Origin: Bacteroidaceae bacterium
Lineage (GTDB): Bacteria; Bacteroidota; Bacteroidia; Bacteroidales; Bacteroidaceae
Reading direction: 5' to 3'
NCBI GenBank assembly: GCA_011959205.1
Contig: BLLV01000012.1
Span: 1-39,753 of the forward strand
DNA: 39,753 bases
Position numbers and translations under genes: made by a program. The notes under the pieces are model-generated. The model was given only the letters and a program-made list of their open reading frames with translations, was not told the DNA's origin and did not search any database. This document shows positions 7,187-17,550 of this stretch, in pieces (within the stretch, counting starts at the first letter, position 1; each line of letters opens with the position of its first letter).

Positions 7187-10100
7187 TTACGCATTTTGTC
7201 CATGACAGTTCTTGTATTTCTTACCGCTTCCACAAGGACAAGGATCGTTACGACCTATTGTTTTCTCTGCACGAACTGGCTCGCGTTTTACCTCACGGGT
7301 GTCGCGCTCGGATGCAGCTTGTTGGTGAGGATCACTTAAATCCTGCTTTTCCTCTCTATATTGTTGACGAGGAGCTTGCGGTTCGGGAGCAGCCTCACGC
7401 ACTTGTTCCGGTTCCTGAACAGGAATTTGTCCACGCATCAATACAGAGATGGTATTATTATTGATCTTGTGTACCATGTTATCAAACAAATTGACAGATT
7501 CCAGTTTAAAGATCAACAACGGGTCTTTCTGCTCGTAACTTGCATTCTGTACAGAATGTTTCAGTTCATCCAGCTCACGCAGATTTTCCTTCCAGGCATC
7601 ATCTATGGTATGAAGCAGAATCGCTTTCTCAAATGATTTAACGATCTCTTTCCCTTCTGTTTCATAAGCAGCCTTCAAGTTTACAGAAATGTTATACAAG
7701 CGTTTGCCATCAGTAATAGGAATCATGATGTTTTCATACATGTGTCCTTGCATTTCATAGACTTGTTTGATTACCGGATTGGCTATCTGAGCCATACGGT
7801 CTGTCTTGCGCTTGAAGTTATTCATTGCAGCTTCGAATGTCTTCTCTGCAAGATCTTCTTTTTTCATCTTGCTGTATTCTTCCTCTGTGAAAGGCACTTC
7901 CATTGCCAAGGTCTGCAATATTTCCATCTTCACATTATCAAAGTCCCCCAACTCAACAGCATAAACACAACGATCCCAAATCATATTCACAATATCCATA
8001 CCAATACGCTCACCCATCAAAGCATGACGACGTTTAGTGTAAACAGCCACGCGCTGCTTGTTCATCACATCATCATATTCCAACAAGCGTTTACGGATAC
8101 CAAAGTTATTTTCTTCCACTTTCTTCTGCGCACGTTCAATGGAATTTGAAATCATTTTGTGTTCAATCATCTCACCTTCCTTGAAACCAAGCCTGTCCAT
8201 TACACTGGCAATACGGTCTGACGAGAACAAACGCATCAAATCATCTTCCAATGATACAAAGAACACAGATGAACCTGGATCACCCTGACGACCGGCACGA
8301 CCGCGCAACTGACGATCCACACGACGGCTTTCATGACGTTCCGTACCAATAATGGCCAAACCACCCGCTGCTTTTACTTCCGGGCTCAATTTAATATCGG
8401 TACCACGACCTGCCATGTTGGTAGCGATGGTCACAATACTCTTCTGCCCTGCCAAGGCTACAATATCAGCCTCTTTCTGATGCAACTTCGCATTCAACAC
8501 ATTATGTTCTATCTTGCGCATAGTAAGCATCTTGCTCAACATTTCAGAAATTTCTACCGAAGTGGTACCTACTAGAACCGGACGTCCTTCTTTTACCATT
8601 TCTTCAATTTCTTCGATAACCGCTTTATACTTTTCGCGTTTCGTCTTATAAACGCGATCATTCATATCCTTACGAGCTATCGGACGATTAGTCGGAATCA
8701 CCACGACATCCAGTTTATAGATATCCCACAATTCACCTGCCTCAGTCTCCGCAGTACCAGTCATACCCGACAACTTATGATACATACGGAAATAATTCTG
8801 CAGAGTAATAGTAGCAAAAGTCTGAGTAGCCGCTTCAATCTTCACGCCTTCTTTAGCTTCTACTGCCTGATGCAATCCATCGCTCCAGCGACGTCCGTCC
8901 ATGATACGCCCAGTCTGCTCATCCACAATCTTCACCTGTCCATCCATAACTACATAGTCTGTGTCTTTTTCGAACATGGTATAAGCCTTTAACAACTGGT
9001 TGATAGTATGCACACGTTCGGACTTGATAGCATAATTAGTCATCAGTTCATCTTTCTTCGCCAATCTTTCCTCATCTGTCAGTTGTTTTTCATTTTCCAG
9101 TTCGGACAATTGTGAAGTAATATCAGGCAGTACAAATAGAGTAGGATCGGCAGCGTTACCAGTAATCAAATCAATGCCCTTATCCGTCAAATCCACACTC
9201 TTCATCTTCTCATCTATAACGAAATAAAGCGGATCGGTAGCCTCAGGCATACGTTTATTATTCTGCTCCATATAAATTTCCTCTGTCTTCAGCAAACCCG
9301 CCTTGATACCCTGTTCACTTAAAAATTTGATAAGCGGTTTATTTTTGGGTAATGCCTTATGGCTGCGGAACAATGCTAGAAATCCCGCTTCCTGATCTCC
9401 CTTACTATCCGAAGCTATCAGACGTTTGGCATCGGCCAAGTACTGGGTAGCCAATCGTTTCTGTGCTTCCACCAAACGGATTACCAACGGACGAAGCTGT
9501 TCAAACAACTGATCCTCACCTTTAGGAACAGGACCGGAAATAATCAACGGAGTACGAGCATCGTCAATTAAAACGGAGTCCACCTCATCAACAATAGCAT
9601 AATTATGTTTACGCTGCACCAAATCTTTAGGGCTGACAGCCATATTGTCACGCAAATAGTCGAAACCGAATTCATTATTCGTACCGAAAGTAATATCGGC
9701 CATATAGGCTCTGCGACGTGCATCTGAATTAGGCTGATGTTTATCAATACAGTCCACACTCAATCCATGGAATTGATACAATGGCCCCATCCATTCCGAG
9801 TCACGTTTTGACAAATAATCATTAACAGTAACTACATGTACGCCATTACCAGTCAACGCATTCAAAAAAACCGGCAGAGTAGCTACTAACGTCTTACCTT
9901 CACCAGTAGCCATTTCTGCAATCTTGCCTTTATGCAACACCACACCACCAAACAACTGCACATCGTAATGCACCATGCTCCATATCATATCATTGCCACC
10001 AGCAATCCAATGATTCTGCCAAATAGCCTTATCATCCTCAATACGCAAAAAATCTTTTCCTTGGGCGGCCAATTCACGGTCAAAATCAGTAGCAGTTACT

Positions 10101-10483
10101 ACCAATTCCGGATTCTCAGAGAAACGACGTGCAGTGTCTTTTACAATGGCAAAAGCCTGTGGAAGTACATCATCCAGTGCTTTTTCATATTTTTCCAACA
10201 CTTCTTTTTCCAGTTTATCTATCTGTGCGAAAATACTCTCACGATCTTCCAGTTCTGTAGTTTCGATAGTACCTTTCAGTTCTTCTATCTTCTTTTGTTC
10301 CTCTACAGCCGAATCAGAAATATATTTCTTCAATTCTACTGTTTTTGCACGAAGCTCGTCATTGCTCAATTTGGCAATTTCCGGATAAATAGCCTTTACT
10401 TTGTCAACCCACGGCTTGATTTCTTTCATGTCACGGGTGGCCTTGTTTCCAAACAATTTGCCGATAATTTCATTAAATCCCAT
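7187..10483 (-). CDS. secA: Preprotein translocase ATPase SecA
   Basis: SecA is the cytoplasmic motor that pushes unfolded preproteins through SecYEG. Walker A is GEGKT at residues 194-198 and the DEAD-like box is DEVD at 299-302. NBD2 signatures [12 protein letters not shown] and [17 protein letters not shown] are present. The C-terminus carries the SecB/phospholipid zinc motif [13 protein letters not shown] (C1082, C1084, C1093, H1094) after a linker rich in Gln, Glu and Pro. At 1098 residues it is about 200 longer than E. coli SecA. Much of the excess is an insertion within the preprotein cross-linking region (about 320-430) with extra charged sequence near 455-475; such long SecAs are usual in Bacteroidetes. 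Identity is secure. Confidence 0.99.
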   Translation of the reverse strand: MGFNEIIGKLFGNKATRDMKEIKPWVDKVKAIYPEIAKLSNDELRAKTVELKKYISDSAVEEQKKIEELKGTIETTELEDRESIFAQIDKLEKEVLEKYEKALDDVLPQAFAIVKDTARRFSENPELVVTATDFDRELAAQGKDFLRIEDDKAIWQNHWIAGGNDMIWSMVHYDVQLFGGVVLHKGKIAEMATGEGKTLVATLPVFLNALTGNGVHVVTVNDYLSKRDSEWMGPLYQFHGLSVDCIDKHQPNSDARRRAYMADITFGTNNEFGFDYLRDNMAVSPKDLVQRKHNYAIVDEVDSVLIDDARTPLIISGPVPKGEDQLFEQLRPLVIRLVEAQKRLATQYLADAKRLIASDSKGDQEAGFLALFRSHKALPKNKPLIKFLSEQGIKAGLLKTEEIYMEQNNKRMPEATDPLYFVIDEKMKSVDLTDKGIDLITGNAADPTLFVLPDITSQLSELENEKQLTDEERLAKKDELMTNYAIKSERVHTINQLLKAYTMFEKDTDYVVMDGQVKIVDEQTGRIMDGRRWSDGLHQAVEAKEGVKIEAATQTFATITLQNYFRMYHKLSGMTGTAETEAGELWDIYKLDVVVIPTNRPIARKDMNDRVYKTKREKYKAVIEEIEEMVKEGRPVLVGTTSVEISEMLSKMLTMRKIEHNVLNAKLHQKEADIVALAGQKSIVTIATNMAGRGTDIKLSPEVKAAGGLAIIGTERHESRRVDRQLRGRAGRQGDPGSSVFFVSLEDDLMRLFSSDRIASVMDRLGFKEGEMIEHKMISNSIERAQKKVEENNFGIRKRLLEYDDVMNKQRVAVYTKRRHALMGERIGMDIVNMIWDRCVYAVELGDFDNVKMEILQTLAMEVPFTEEEYSKMKKEDLAEKTFEAAMNNFKRKTDRMAQIANPVIKQVYEMQGHMYENIMIPITDGKRLYNISVNLKAAYETEGKEIVKSFEKAILLHTIDDAWKENLRELDELKHSVQNASYEQKDPLLIFKLESVNLFDNMVHKINNNTISVLMRGQIPVQEPEQVREAAPEPQAPRQQYREEKQDLSDPHQQAASERDTREVKREPVRAEKTIGRNDPCPCGSGKKYKNCHGQNA

Positions 10484-10529
10484 TGTATTCTTATTTTTAT
10501 TATTTTCTAATTTGATTATTTTTAAAATG

Positions 10530-10537
10530 CAAAGTTA
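10530..10537 (-). promoter_or_regulatory. Putative -7 box for secA
   Basis: TAACTTTG on the minus strand matches TAnnTTTG about 47 bases before the secA ATG. The intervening leader is very AT-rich. Confidence 0.5.
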
Positions 10538-10575
10538 CAATAAAATGCTGATTTATTTGCACTTCTCTCTTTATA

Positions 10576-12159
10576 TTATTTACGGATATCTGTCATTGGT
10601 GCCAAAACGGCTGCATTAGGAGCACGAATGCGCATATAATGGGCTACGGTAGGGGCTATATTACCTATTTTTATAGGTGCATGGATTATCTCCGGCTTCA
10701 TTCCGTTCCCAAAAAAAATCAATGGAGCTGACGCGTATGAATAGCGTTGCACCTGCATATCAAGCGAATGTTCACAATATACTGTCCAACCTGGTAAAAC
10801 TTCTATCCATAAGTCTCCAGAGCACATCGTGTTATAATAATTTTTTATTTTATCAATAGTAGGAGTCCACGCCCCTAATTGCAAACGCTGTGAAGAATAT
10901 ACATCCTTCACACCACTGAACTGTACCAAAAACTCCGAAGCACGGTTTAGTATCTCGGACATATTCAGCCGCCTTTGCTCTATCAACTTATGATTCAGAT
11001 ATACCTGTTGTTCAAAATAAGCCTCTACCCACTGCCCTTCACCATAAATAGCCGCTAAATAAAGATTCAACAGAGCTGAGCAACGTTCAATATGGAATTC
11101 CCCACCTGGTATTCTATATTGGGGAGGATCAACTGGATCTGTGTCAGCATATCCTGTAGAAGTTATAAAAAACAAAGTATTGTTCAAACCTATTTTCCGG
11201 TCTATCAATTCTAGCAATTCAGCAATACTGTTATCCAAACGCACATATGTATCCTGCATTTCCATAGGGAGTTCTGCTGGAGCCTTATGATCATAATTTC
11301 CAGCATAATATGCTAGTGACAAAAAGTCTGGAACATCATCCTTCCCTATAGAAGTATTATTTAAACAAGCATTAACCAAACGATTTACCTCATCATTAGC
11401 ATAGGGACTTGTTTTCAATTTACGGTATTTATTTCTTCGTTCGTTACCAAAGTTATGCTTGAATGCGACTTGTTTGTTTTCGCTGGTTAAGTATTTATAG
11501 GTTGTGACTGGCAAATAAGGTGCCCACGACATATTACCGATACGGAAATCCAATCCCTCCCGATCATTATAAGTAGTCACCCATGAAGGAAATGTACCAT
11601 AATATGTACTCCCCCCCCATTTCCCAGTTTCATCATCCAACCAAAACGCACCTTTTGAAGCATGACCGGCCGCCAATACCGCCATTTCACGTGTAGGAGC
11701 GATAGAATAAACTTCGGATACTCCTTGTGTGGCTATCATCAACTCATCCGACAAGGTGGAAACCTTTATTTTCTGCGGTGAAGTGGACTCGGAAGTATAA
11801 ATACCCATAAAATTGGTATCGTCTACACAATTAATCACCCGAAGAGTGCTGCGGTCCATCCATTTATCCCCTACTATACCATTGGTATAAGGAGTAGTAC
11901 CCGTATAAATGGCCGCCACCGCCGACGACTTATCTACGTTGATGAAATCATATTCGGCATTCCGGTAAATCCGCCCTTCTTTCCACAACCGTTTGAAGCC
12001 ACGCTCGCCATATAAAGCCGAAAAAGCTTCTATATAATCCGTCCGCAGCTGGTCAATAGTCAAGCCGACCACCAACCTGGGAACAGCAGGAACATTTTGT
12101 GCCTGCAACCCTGTTAATGCAATAACAGTCAGAAGAGAAGTTAAGATGCGTCCTTTCAT
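10576..12159 (-). CDS. Degenerate alkaline-phosphatase-superfamily protein (probable pseudoenzyme)
   Basis: This 527-residue exported protein has the signal peptide MKGRILTSLLTVIALTGLQAQ and the overall layout of PafA-type phosphatases: VVGLTIDQLRTDY near residue 36, a YTGTTPYTNGIVG block near 85-97 and a C-terminal PLIFFGNGMKP block. The catalytic set looks lost. The nucleophile Thr position aligns with Lys77, and the usual PGHA before YTG is replaced by SSAVA. The TADHG metal motif reads TSTGY, and the His before VPLIF is absent. Asp36 remains. It overlaps the upstream DUF4105 gene by four bases (ATGA), so the two are coupled. Fold assignment is confident; loss of activity is inferred from motif comparison. 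A binding or scaffold role is possible. Confidence 0.88.
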   Translation of the reverse strand: MKGRILTSLLTVIALTGLQAQNVPAVPRLVVGLTIDQLRTDYIEAFSALYGERGFKRLWKEGRIYRNAEYDFINVDKSSAVAAIYTGTTPYTNGIVGDKWMDRSTLRVINCVDDTNFMGIYTSESTSPQKIKVSTLSDELMIATQGVSEVYSIAPTREMAVLAAGHASKGAFWLDDETGKWGGSTYYGTFPSWVTTYNDREGLDFRIGNMSWAPYLPVTTYKYLTSENKQVAFKHNFGNERRNKYRKLKTSPYANDEVNRLVNACLNNTSIGKDDVPDFLSLAYYAGNYDHKAPAELPMEMQDTYVRLDNSIAELLELIDRKIGLNNTLFFITSTGYADTDPVDPPQYRIPGGEFHIERCSALLNLYLAAIYGEGQWVEAYFEQQVYLNHKLIEQRRLNMSEILNRASEFLVQFSGVKDVYSSQRLQLGAWTPTIDKIKNYYNTMCSGDLWIEVLPGWTVYCEHSLDMQVQRYSYASAPLIFFGNGMKPEIIHAPIKIGNIAPTVAHYMRIRAPNAAVLAPMTDIRK

Positions 12160-13331
12160 TTATTGTTTTGTCTGTAATATAATAAAACATGATTTGCAGA
12201 ACATATCAGCAAACACAGTGCCAAAGGTAATACCGTTACGTTGAATTTTTGCTGTATAAACGGCATTATCATTATAAAAAGTGTTAAATACACAATATTT
12301 ATTGTATGATAGAGGTCTTTTTTACCTTTTATAGCCTTATAAGCCATAACAGGAAGATAAATTAAAGGAATAGGATTCAATAAAAGAATAAGCCAATTGG
12401 AATCCACTGTAGGATGAATAGAGAAACAAACCAAAAAAGCGATAATACATCCGGCCACCCCCTGTATACCAAAAAGAAACAAGTCCCAAATCCAAATCAC
12501 TTTCTTGATTTTAAGCTGAAACCATCCCACAAAACAAACAGCTGCCATTAACACACACACACACATCAGGGGTGACAATGGGAAACCGCCCTCGCCGCCT
12601 TCCGGCTCTACATCTACTACTTTCTTTTCCTGCAAGACAAAAGGACGCACATTGTCGCCTGTCACTATAGTCGCTCTTCCAGCTGCCTCAAACATATAAA
12701 AAGGAGCAAACATCTGTTTACGCACATCAATAGGTTCATCCGCTTCACTGCCCAGACACATATCAATACCCAGCTCATCCCATTCGTGCCCTTTAGTGTA
12801 TTGATGAACAATATCCCTGAAAGAGAGCCCTTCCTTCCCATCAGGATAAACAACCTTTCCTTCGATACACTCCTCTATTATATCACGCGCACGCGTAGTA
12901 CAATTATCATAGAAAAAGTTATAACGATAAACCCTATTCTCTGGCAAATAGTTTTCTTCCAATAATTTTCTGAGCTTCAGTTTTTCCGCGGTAGTCAAAT
13001 TCAAAGTCTGCTGATAGACTGATGAGCCACGCATAGCATAACTACCTTCAAAATAAAGATAAGGAGTCACACCCAACTCATAGTCAGTCTCCCCTTTGAC
13101 AAAACGATAGATAAAATGAGGAGCATTAAAGCTGAACATACCATAATTGAACACCCAATCCTCTCCACGTGCCGTATCTTCATAACGCAATGCTGTATGC
13201 CCGAACAAAGCATATATTTCCGTTCCTGGAGCACAAGTCATCAGGCTTACTTTTATATTATCTTCCTGTCCTCTAAGCGATTGAGACAAGGAACAGAAAA
13301 ACAACACCAATGTTACAATTAATTTATTCAT
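12156..13331 (-). CDS. DUF4105 (Lnb N-terminal periplasmic domain) membrane protein
   Basis: This 391-residue protein has a signal peptide (MNKLIVTLVLFFCSLSQSLRG), an exported domain of about 230 residues, and about five membrane helices from residue 255 to the end. The exported part has the DUF4105 hallmarks FGHTALR (His45) and YDNCTTRARD (Cys144). That His/Cys pair looks like a papain- or NlpC/P60-like catalytic site, so a periplasmic thiol hydrolase or acyltransferase is plausible but not shown. The start at 13331 is chosen because an earlier in-frame start (13367) lies upstream of the -7 box and because it begins a clean signal peptide. The stop overlaps the ATG of the phosphatase-like gene, suggesting joint function. 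Substrate unknown. Confidence 0.88.
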   Translation of the reverse strand: MNKLIVTLVLFFCSLSQSLRGQEDNIKVSLMTCAPGTEIYALFGHTALRYEDTARGEDWVFNYGMFSFNAPHFIYRFVKGETDYELGVTPYLYFEGSYAMRGSSVYQQTLNLTTAEKLKLRKLLEENYLPENRVYRYNFFYDNCTTRARDIIEECIEGKVVYPDGKEGLSFRDIVHQYTKGHEWDELGIDMCLGSEADEPIDVRKQMFAPFYMFEAAGRATIVTGDNVRPFVLQEKKVVDVEPEGGEGGFPLSPLMCVCVLMAAVCFVGWFQLKIKKVIWIWDLFLFGIQGVAGCIIAFLVCFSIHPTVDSNWLILLLNPIPLIYLPVMAYKAIKGKKDLYHTINIVYLTLFIMIMPFIQQKFNVTVLPLALCLLICSANHVLLYYRQNNK

Positions 13332-13356
13332 AAATTCCATTCTCCGTTTACCAATG

Positions 13357-13364
13357 CAAAAATA
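13357..13364 (-). promoter_or_regulatory. Putative -7 box for the DUF4105 operon
   Basis: TATTTTTG on the minus strand matches TAnnTTTG 25 bases before the ATG at 13331. It rules out the longer start at 13367. Confidence 0.5.
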
Positions 13365-13429
13365 CACCTAAATATTCATTATTTCCTCACAAATACCATT
13401 TTTATTACTATTCCTATTTATTTTTTGCG

Positions 13430-13437
13430 TTACTTTG
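13430..13437 (+). promoter_or_regulatory. Weak putative -7 box for coaX
   Basis: TTACTTTG resembles TAnnTTTG with one mismatch, 19 bases before the coaX GTG. If used, the mRNA leader would be only about 13 bases. Confidence 0.3.
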
Positions 13438-13456
13438 CAGTCGAAAAAGCAAAGTT

Positions 13457-14185
13457 GTGAATTTAATTATTGACATAGGAAACTCAGTAGCCAAATTGGC
13501 TATATTTGACAAAGACGAATTAATTGAAGTATTTCGTGGCTCCAATCATTCTTTAGATTGTCTCCCGATGCTTTGTTCCCGGTATCCCCTAAAACGAGGT
13601 ATCATAGTCTCTGTCATAACGCTAAGCAATACTATCCGGCGCCAACTGGAAAGATTGCCTTTTAATATTATCGAATTAAGTCATGAGACACCTGTCCCTA
13701 TCACTAATTTATATAAAACGCCTCAAACATTGGGCATGGACCGTTTAGCAGCAGTAGTCGCTGCAAACTGGCTAAAACCCGGATACAATGTATTGGTTAT
13801 TGATGCAGGGACCTGCGTCACATACGATTTCATCGATGCTGACGGAGCCTATCATGGAGGGAACATTTCTCCAGGAATGCGGATGCGTTTCAAAGCATTG
13901 AACATATTCACCGACAAACTCCCCAAAGTAAATGTTAAAGGAGAAGTCCCGATGTATGGACAATCTACAGAAACGGCTATCCGGGCAGGAGTCATTCGCG
14001 GAATGGAATTTGAGATGAGCGGGTATATCACCCATCTTCAAAAGAATTATCCAGGACTTTTGGTTTTTTTAACGGGCGGAGATGAATTTTCTTTTGATAC
14101 CAAATTAAAAAGTATCATCTTTGCAGATAGATTTTTAGTATTGAAAGGTTTAAACAGAATATTAAGCTATAATGATAAACTATAA
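13457..14185 (+). CDS. coaX: Type III pantothenate kinase
   Basis: CoaX phosphorylates pantothenate in the first step of coenzyme A synthesis. The 242-residue length suits the family. The ASKHA-fold motifs are visible: DIGNS near residue 6 (phosphate 1), [12 protein letters not shown] near 95, [11 protein letters not shown] near 116 (the Asp is catalytic in the family), GGNISPGM near 135 and LTGGDE near 207. The start is GTG at 13457, giving [10 protein letters not shown], where the family begins. The gene heads a run of envelope genes and overlaps the next by 14 bases, so they are probably co-transcribed. A metabolic link to the envelope genes is not obvious. Identity is secure. Confidence 0.97.
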   Translation: MNLIIDIGNSVAKLAIFDKDELIEVFRGSNHSLDCLPMLCSRYPLKRGIIVSVITLSNTIRRQLERLPFNIIELSHETPVPITNLYKTPQTLGMDRLAAVVAANWLKPGYNVLVIDAGTCVTYDFIDADGAYHGGNISPGMRMRFKALNIFTDKLPKVNVKGEVPMYGQSTETAIRAGVIRGMEFEMSGYITHLQKNYPGLLVFLTGGDEFSFDTKLKSIIFADRFLVLKGLNRILSYNDKL

Positions 14186-15488
14186 AAGACTGATTAGTGC
14201 GTCAATATTACTCACAGTCACAGGGTTGGCTGTAGCCCAAACAAGTACAAATTCTCCTTATACACGCTATGGCTTTGGCCAGTTAGCCGATCAAAATTTT
14301 GGTAACAGTAAAGCGATGGGAGGAATAGCATACGGTTTACGAAACGGCTACCAAATTAACGCATCTAATCCAGCATCTTACACAGCGATTGACTCATTGA
14401 CATTCTTGTTCGATGCAGGAATGACTCTTCAAAATGCGAATTTTAAGGATAGGGATGTAAAAACCAATGCTAAGAACTCAAGTTTTGACTATATGGCCAT
14501 GCAATTCCGCCTATGGAAAAAAATGGGAATGACCGTTGGTTTTCTTCCATTTTCCACAGTAGGCTATAATATTTCCAAAACACATGATTTTGGAGATGCC
14601 GATAATAACGGGAAATGGGTCGAATCATACACTGGCGATGGAAGCTTTCATCAAGTTTTTGTAGGGTTAGGTTATAAGTTTTTTAATAATTTGTCTATTG
14701 GAGCAAATTTTTCATATCTTTACGGAGATATTACCCATCAGTCAATAACAGCTATTGGAGCGACAGATACACGCAGTATCAAATTAGACAAATTTTCTAT
14801 CAGTGATTATAAATTGGATTTTGGTTTACAGTATACTTATAAATTAAATAAGAAAAATGCGATTAATGTAGGTGCCGTTTATACATTAGGACACACCTTG
14901 CATGGAGATGCATACAAGTATCATCAGACAGGTATAGAAAGCAATGGTTCTGTCTATGTGCAGTCACAAACCGGCGATACCATTACGAATCCATTTAAAA
15001 TGCCGCATATATTGGGTTTCGGCCTTACTTACATATATGACAACCGACTGACCATAGGGATTGACTATACTTTACAGAAGTGGAATACAGCTGATCTAAG
15101 TTGGAGTAAGTTCAACAAAGAGAGTGTGGAAATGAGTAACCGTACAAAAATAGCTTTGGGTGCGGAATTTATACCAAGTTATATTAGCCACAATTATTTG
15201 AAACGTATCCGTTACCGTATGGGAGCCTACTATTCAAGCCCTTATAACAAGGTCAGCTATACTAATCCAGAAACAGGAGCAACTAGTCTTCAAGACGGTG
15301 CACGCGAATATGGTGTCAGTGTAGGTTTTGGACTCCCCATGTTCCAAAGTAAATCCATGTTGAACATTTCCGGTCAATATGTCAAAGTCAGTCCCAAATT
15401 TAAGGGGTTGATGGAAGAAAATTATTTAAGAATCAATATTGGTCTTACTTTCAATGAACGTTGGTTCATGAAATGGAAAGTTGATTAA
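14172..15488 (+). CDS. Outer-membrane beta-barrel protein, FadL/OmpP1-like
   Basis: This 438-residue protein has a signal peptide ([23 protein letters not shown]) and ends in alternating hydrophobic and aromatic strands ([20 protein letters not shown]), as expected of an outer-membrane barrel. The N-terminal region has [20 protein letters not shown], and the NPAS stretch recalls FadL/PorV-type barrels. Repeated strands such as [11 protein letters not shown] and [19 protein letters not shown] support about 14 strands. The substrate is unknown. It overlaps the coaX 3' end by 14 bases and precedes a TPR protein with 46 bases between. Being conserved beside lptC suggests envelope assembly, but this is inference. 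Confidence 0.85.
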   Translation: MINYKRLISASILLTVTGLAVAQTSTNSPYTRYGFGQLADQNFGNSKAMGGIAYGLRNGYQINASNPASYTAIDSLTFLFDAGMTLQNANFKDRDVKTNAKNSSFDYMAMQFRLWKKMGMTVGFLPFSTVGYNISKTHDFGDADNNGKWVESYTGDGSFHQVFVGLGYKFFNNLSIGANFSYLYGDITHQSITAIGATDTRSIKLDKFSISDYKLDFGLQYTYKLNKKNAINVGAVYTLGHTLHGDAYKYHQTGIESNGSVYVQSQTGDTITNPFKMPHILGFGLTYIYDNRLTIGIDYTLQKWNTADLSWSKFNKESVEMSNRTKIALGAEFIPSYISHNYLKRIRYRMGAYYSSPYNKVSYTNPETGATSLQDGAREYGVSVGFGLPMFQSKSMLNISGQYVKVSPKFKGLMEENYLRINIGLTFNERWFMKWKVD

Positions 15489-15534
15489 TCAGAGTAAAAA
15501 AGCAAATAAATAACAACAACTAAATTTATATACG

Positions 15535-16890
15535 ATGAAAATGAAGATGGTAACAGCGCTGTTCGTTCTTTCTTTAAGTACAACAGCATCTTTCGCTCAA
15601 ACAGGAGCGTCAGACGGGTCAAGATTCGGACATGGTGAAGATAGTCTCCGATGTTTGAAAAATATCAGTATTTACACTGAGTATGTTAAAACGAACAATT
15701 TCAAGGATGCATATACTCCTTGGATGAGTGTATTTACAGAAGCACCTAAAGCCCAAGTAAGTACTTATACTAATGGTGCGAAAATTCTTCGTGCTTTAAT
15801 AGCTGGCGAGAAAGATGCAGCTAAACAAAAACAATACTTTAATGAACTGATGAAAGTTCACGATCAACGTATCCAATATCTGGATGATCTGAACAAATTG
15901 GTTAAAAAAGGTGTAACCAAAGGCTCTATTATCGGTATGAAAGCTCATGACTATTTCACTATGGGTGGTCAAGACATGAACGAGGCACACAAAATGTTCA
16001 AAGAGGCTATCGAACTCGAAAAAGATAATTCCGATTATTTCGTGTTGCAAGAATTCATGGATGCCGCTGCCCGTATAATGAAAAAAGACGAATCATACAA
16101 GGAACAGTTTATCCAAGACTACTTGTTCGCATCAAGTGCTGCCGATGGAGCTTTGAAAGCTGCGACAAAAGAGAATGACAAAAAAATGTTGAAAGTTGCC
16201 AAAGACAATATTGACGCTTTCTTTATCAATAGTGGTGTAGCGACTTGCGATAACCTGCAAGCAATCTATGCTCCAAAAGTAGAACAGAATAAAACAAATT
16301 TGGATTATTTGAAACAAGTTATCTCTGTAATGCAAATGCTAGGCTGCACAGAACAAGAGGCCTATTTTGCTGCGTCAGAAGCCGCACATGCCATTGAACC
16401 GACTGCCGAAACAGCCGTAGGTTGCGGATACATGTATTATAAGAAAGGGGATATGGATAAATGTATTGACTACTTTGACCAAGCTATCAACTTAGAACAG
16501 GACGATGTAAAAAAAGCTGATTATTGTTACAAGACTGCAGCCATCCTGTTCAGCAAAAAACAGCTGAGCAAAGCAAAACAATATGCACTAAAATCTGTTT
16601 CATTAAATGGGAACAACGGCAAACCTTACATTTTGATTGCTAACATGTATGCTTCAAGCCCTAACTGGAGTGATGAAGCCGCATTGAACAAGTGTACTTA
16701 TTTTGCAGTTATCGATAAATTACAGAAAGCAAAAAGCGTAGATCCTAATGTTGCTGAAGAAGCAAACAAACTTATTGGCACTTATGCAGCCCATACTCCG
16801 AAAGATGCTGATTTGTTCTTCCTTAGTTTGAAGAAAGGTGACTCTGTTACAATCGGTGGATGGATTGGTGAAACAACAACTATCAGATAA
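15535..16890 (+). CDS. Exported tetratricopeptide-repeat protein
   Basis: This 451-residue protein begins with the signal peptide MKMKMVTALFVLSLSTTASFAQ and lacks further membrane segments, so it is probably periplasmic. TPR-type helices fill most of it. The clearest repeats are at about 295-325 (AVGCGYMYYKKGDMDKCIDY) and 330-365 (YKTAAILFSKKQLSKAKQYA). The N-terminal 200 residues look like more diverged helical repeats. The C-terminus has a KKGDSVTIGGWIGE tail. It lies between the barrel protein and lptC (two bases before lptC), so it may be a periplasmic adaptor for outer-membrane assembly. This role is inferred from context only. Confidence 0.85.
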   Translation: MKMKMVTALFVLSLSTTASFAQTGASDGSRFGHGEDSLRCLKNISIYTEYVKTNNFKDAYTPWMSVFTEAPKAQVSTYTNGAKILRALIAGEKDAAKQKQYFNELMKVHDQRIQYLDDLNKLVKKGVTKGSIIGMKAHDYFTMGGQDMNEAHKMFKEAIELEKDNSDYFVLQEFMDAAARIMKKDESYKEQFIQDYLFASSAADGALKAATKENDKKMLKVAKDNIDAFFINSGVATCDNLQAIYAPKVEQNKTNLDYLKQVISVMQMLGCTEQEAYFAASEAAHAIEPTAETAVGCGYMYYKKGDMDKCIDYFDQAINLEQDDVKKADYCYKTAAILFSKKQLSKAKQYALKSVSLNGNNGKPYILIANMYASSPNWSDEAALNKCTYFAVIDKLQKAKSVDPNVAEEANKLIGTYAAHTPKDADLFFLSLKKGDSVTIGGWIGETTTIR

Positions 16891-16892
16891 TT

Positions 16893-17537
16893 ATGTCGTC
16901 TGAAAAAAAACAAAAATCACACTTTATATTTTTAAACATAACAGTTGCTATTTGGGCAACTGTTATGTTTATTTTATTCCCAGCATGCTCAGGAAGCGAA
17001 AAGAATCTGGCAGAAGCCATTACAGAAAGAGACTCACTGCCTAGCATGAAAACATTGGGAGTCACTACTCTTGTATCCGATTCTGGTATCACCCGCTACA
17101 AAATTATCACAGAAGAATGGAACATTTATGACAAAAAAAATCCCCCTTATTGGGCTTTTGAAAAAGGAGTTTATTTAGAAAAGTTTGATTCTCTGTTCCA
17201 TATTGATGCCAGTATAAAAGCCGATACCGCTTATTACTACGAAAAAAAGAAACTTTGGGAATTAAGGAGCAATGTACATATCCGCAGCCAAAGAGGAGAC
17301 AAATTTGACACAGACCTGCTCTTTTGGGACGAAAAGCAAGAGAAAGTCTATTCAGACAAATTTATTCGCATTGAACAAGAGGATAAAATTATTACAGGGT
17401 ATGGATTTGAATCCAACCAGCAAATGACAGAATACCAAATTTATAACAACACAGGTATTTTCACTGTAGAAGATACAGCACCAACAGACAGTACAAAAGC
17501 TGTCGCAAACAATACCAAAACTGATTCGATACGCTAA
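16893..17537 (+). CDS. lptC: LPS export protein LptC
   Basis: LptC is the bitopic inner-membrane component that passes lipopolysaccharide from LptBFG to LptA in the periplasm. The 214-residue protein has one N-terminal membrane segment (residues 11-29, FIFLNITVAIWATVMFILF), with Cys32 in PACSGS as a possible but non-canonical lipobox. The rest is a beta-jellyroll of short strands with typical features: GVTTLVSDSGITRYKI, YWAFEKGVYLEKFD, VHIRSQRGDKFDTDLLFWD and KIITGYGFESN. It starts two bases after the TPR gene stop, so it is co-transcribed. A perfect 15-base hairpin lies inside the membrane-segment codons. Identity is confident. Confidence 0.92.
   Translation: MSSEKKQKSHFIFLNITVAIWATVMFILFPACSGSEKNLAEAITERDSLPSMKTLGVTTLVSDSGITRYKIITEEWNIYDKKNPPYWAFEKGVYLEKFDSLFHIDASIKADTAYYYEKKKLWELRSNVHIRSQRGDKFDTDLLFWDEKQEKVYSDKFIRIEQEDKIITGYGFESNQQMTEYQIYNNTGIFTVEDTAPTDSTKAVANNTKTDSIR
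16934..16970 (+). promoter_or_regulatory. Perfect 15-bp hairpin inside the lptC coding region
   Basis: Arms AAACATAACAGTTGC (16934-16948) and GCAACTGTTATGTTT (16956-16970) are exact reverse complements separated by seven bases. A T-rich tail (ATTTTATT) follows. The hairpin starts 42 bases into lptC and encodes its membrane segment. It could act as an attenuator or affect translation. Confidence 0.55.
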
Positions 17538-17550
17538 TTCACTCACTATT

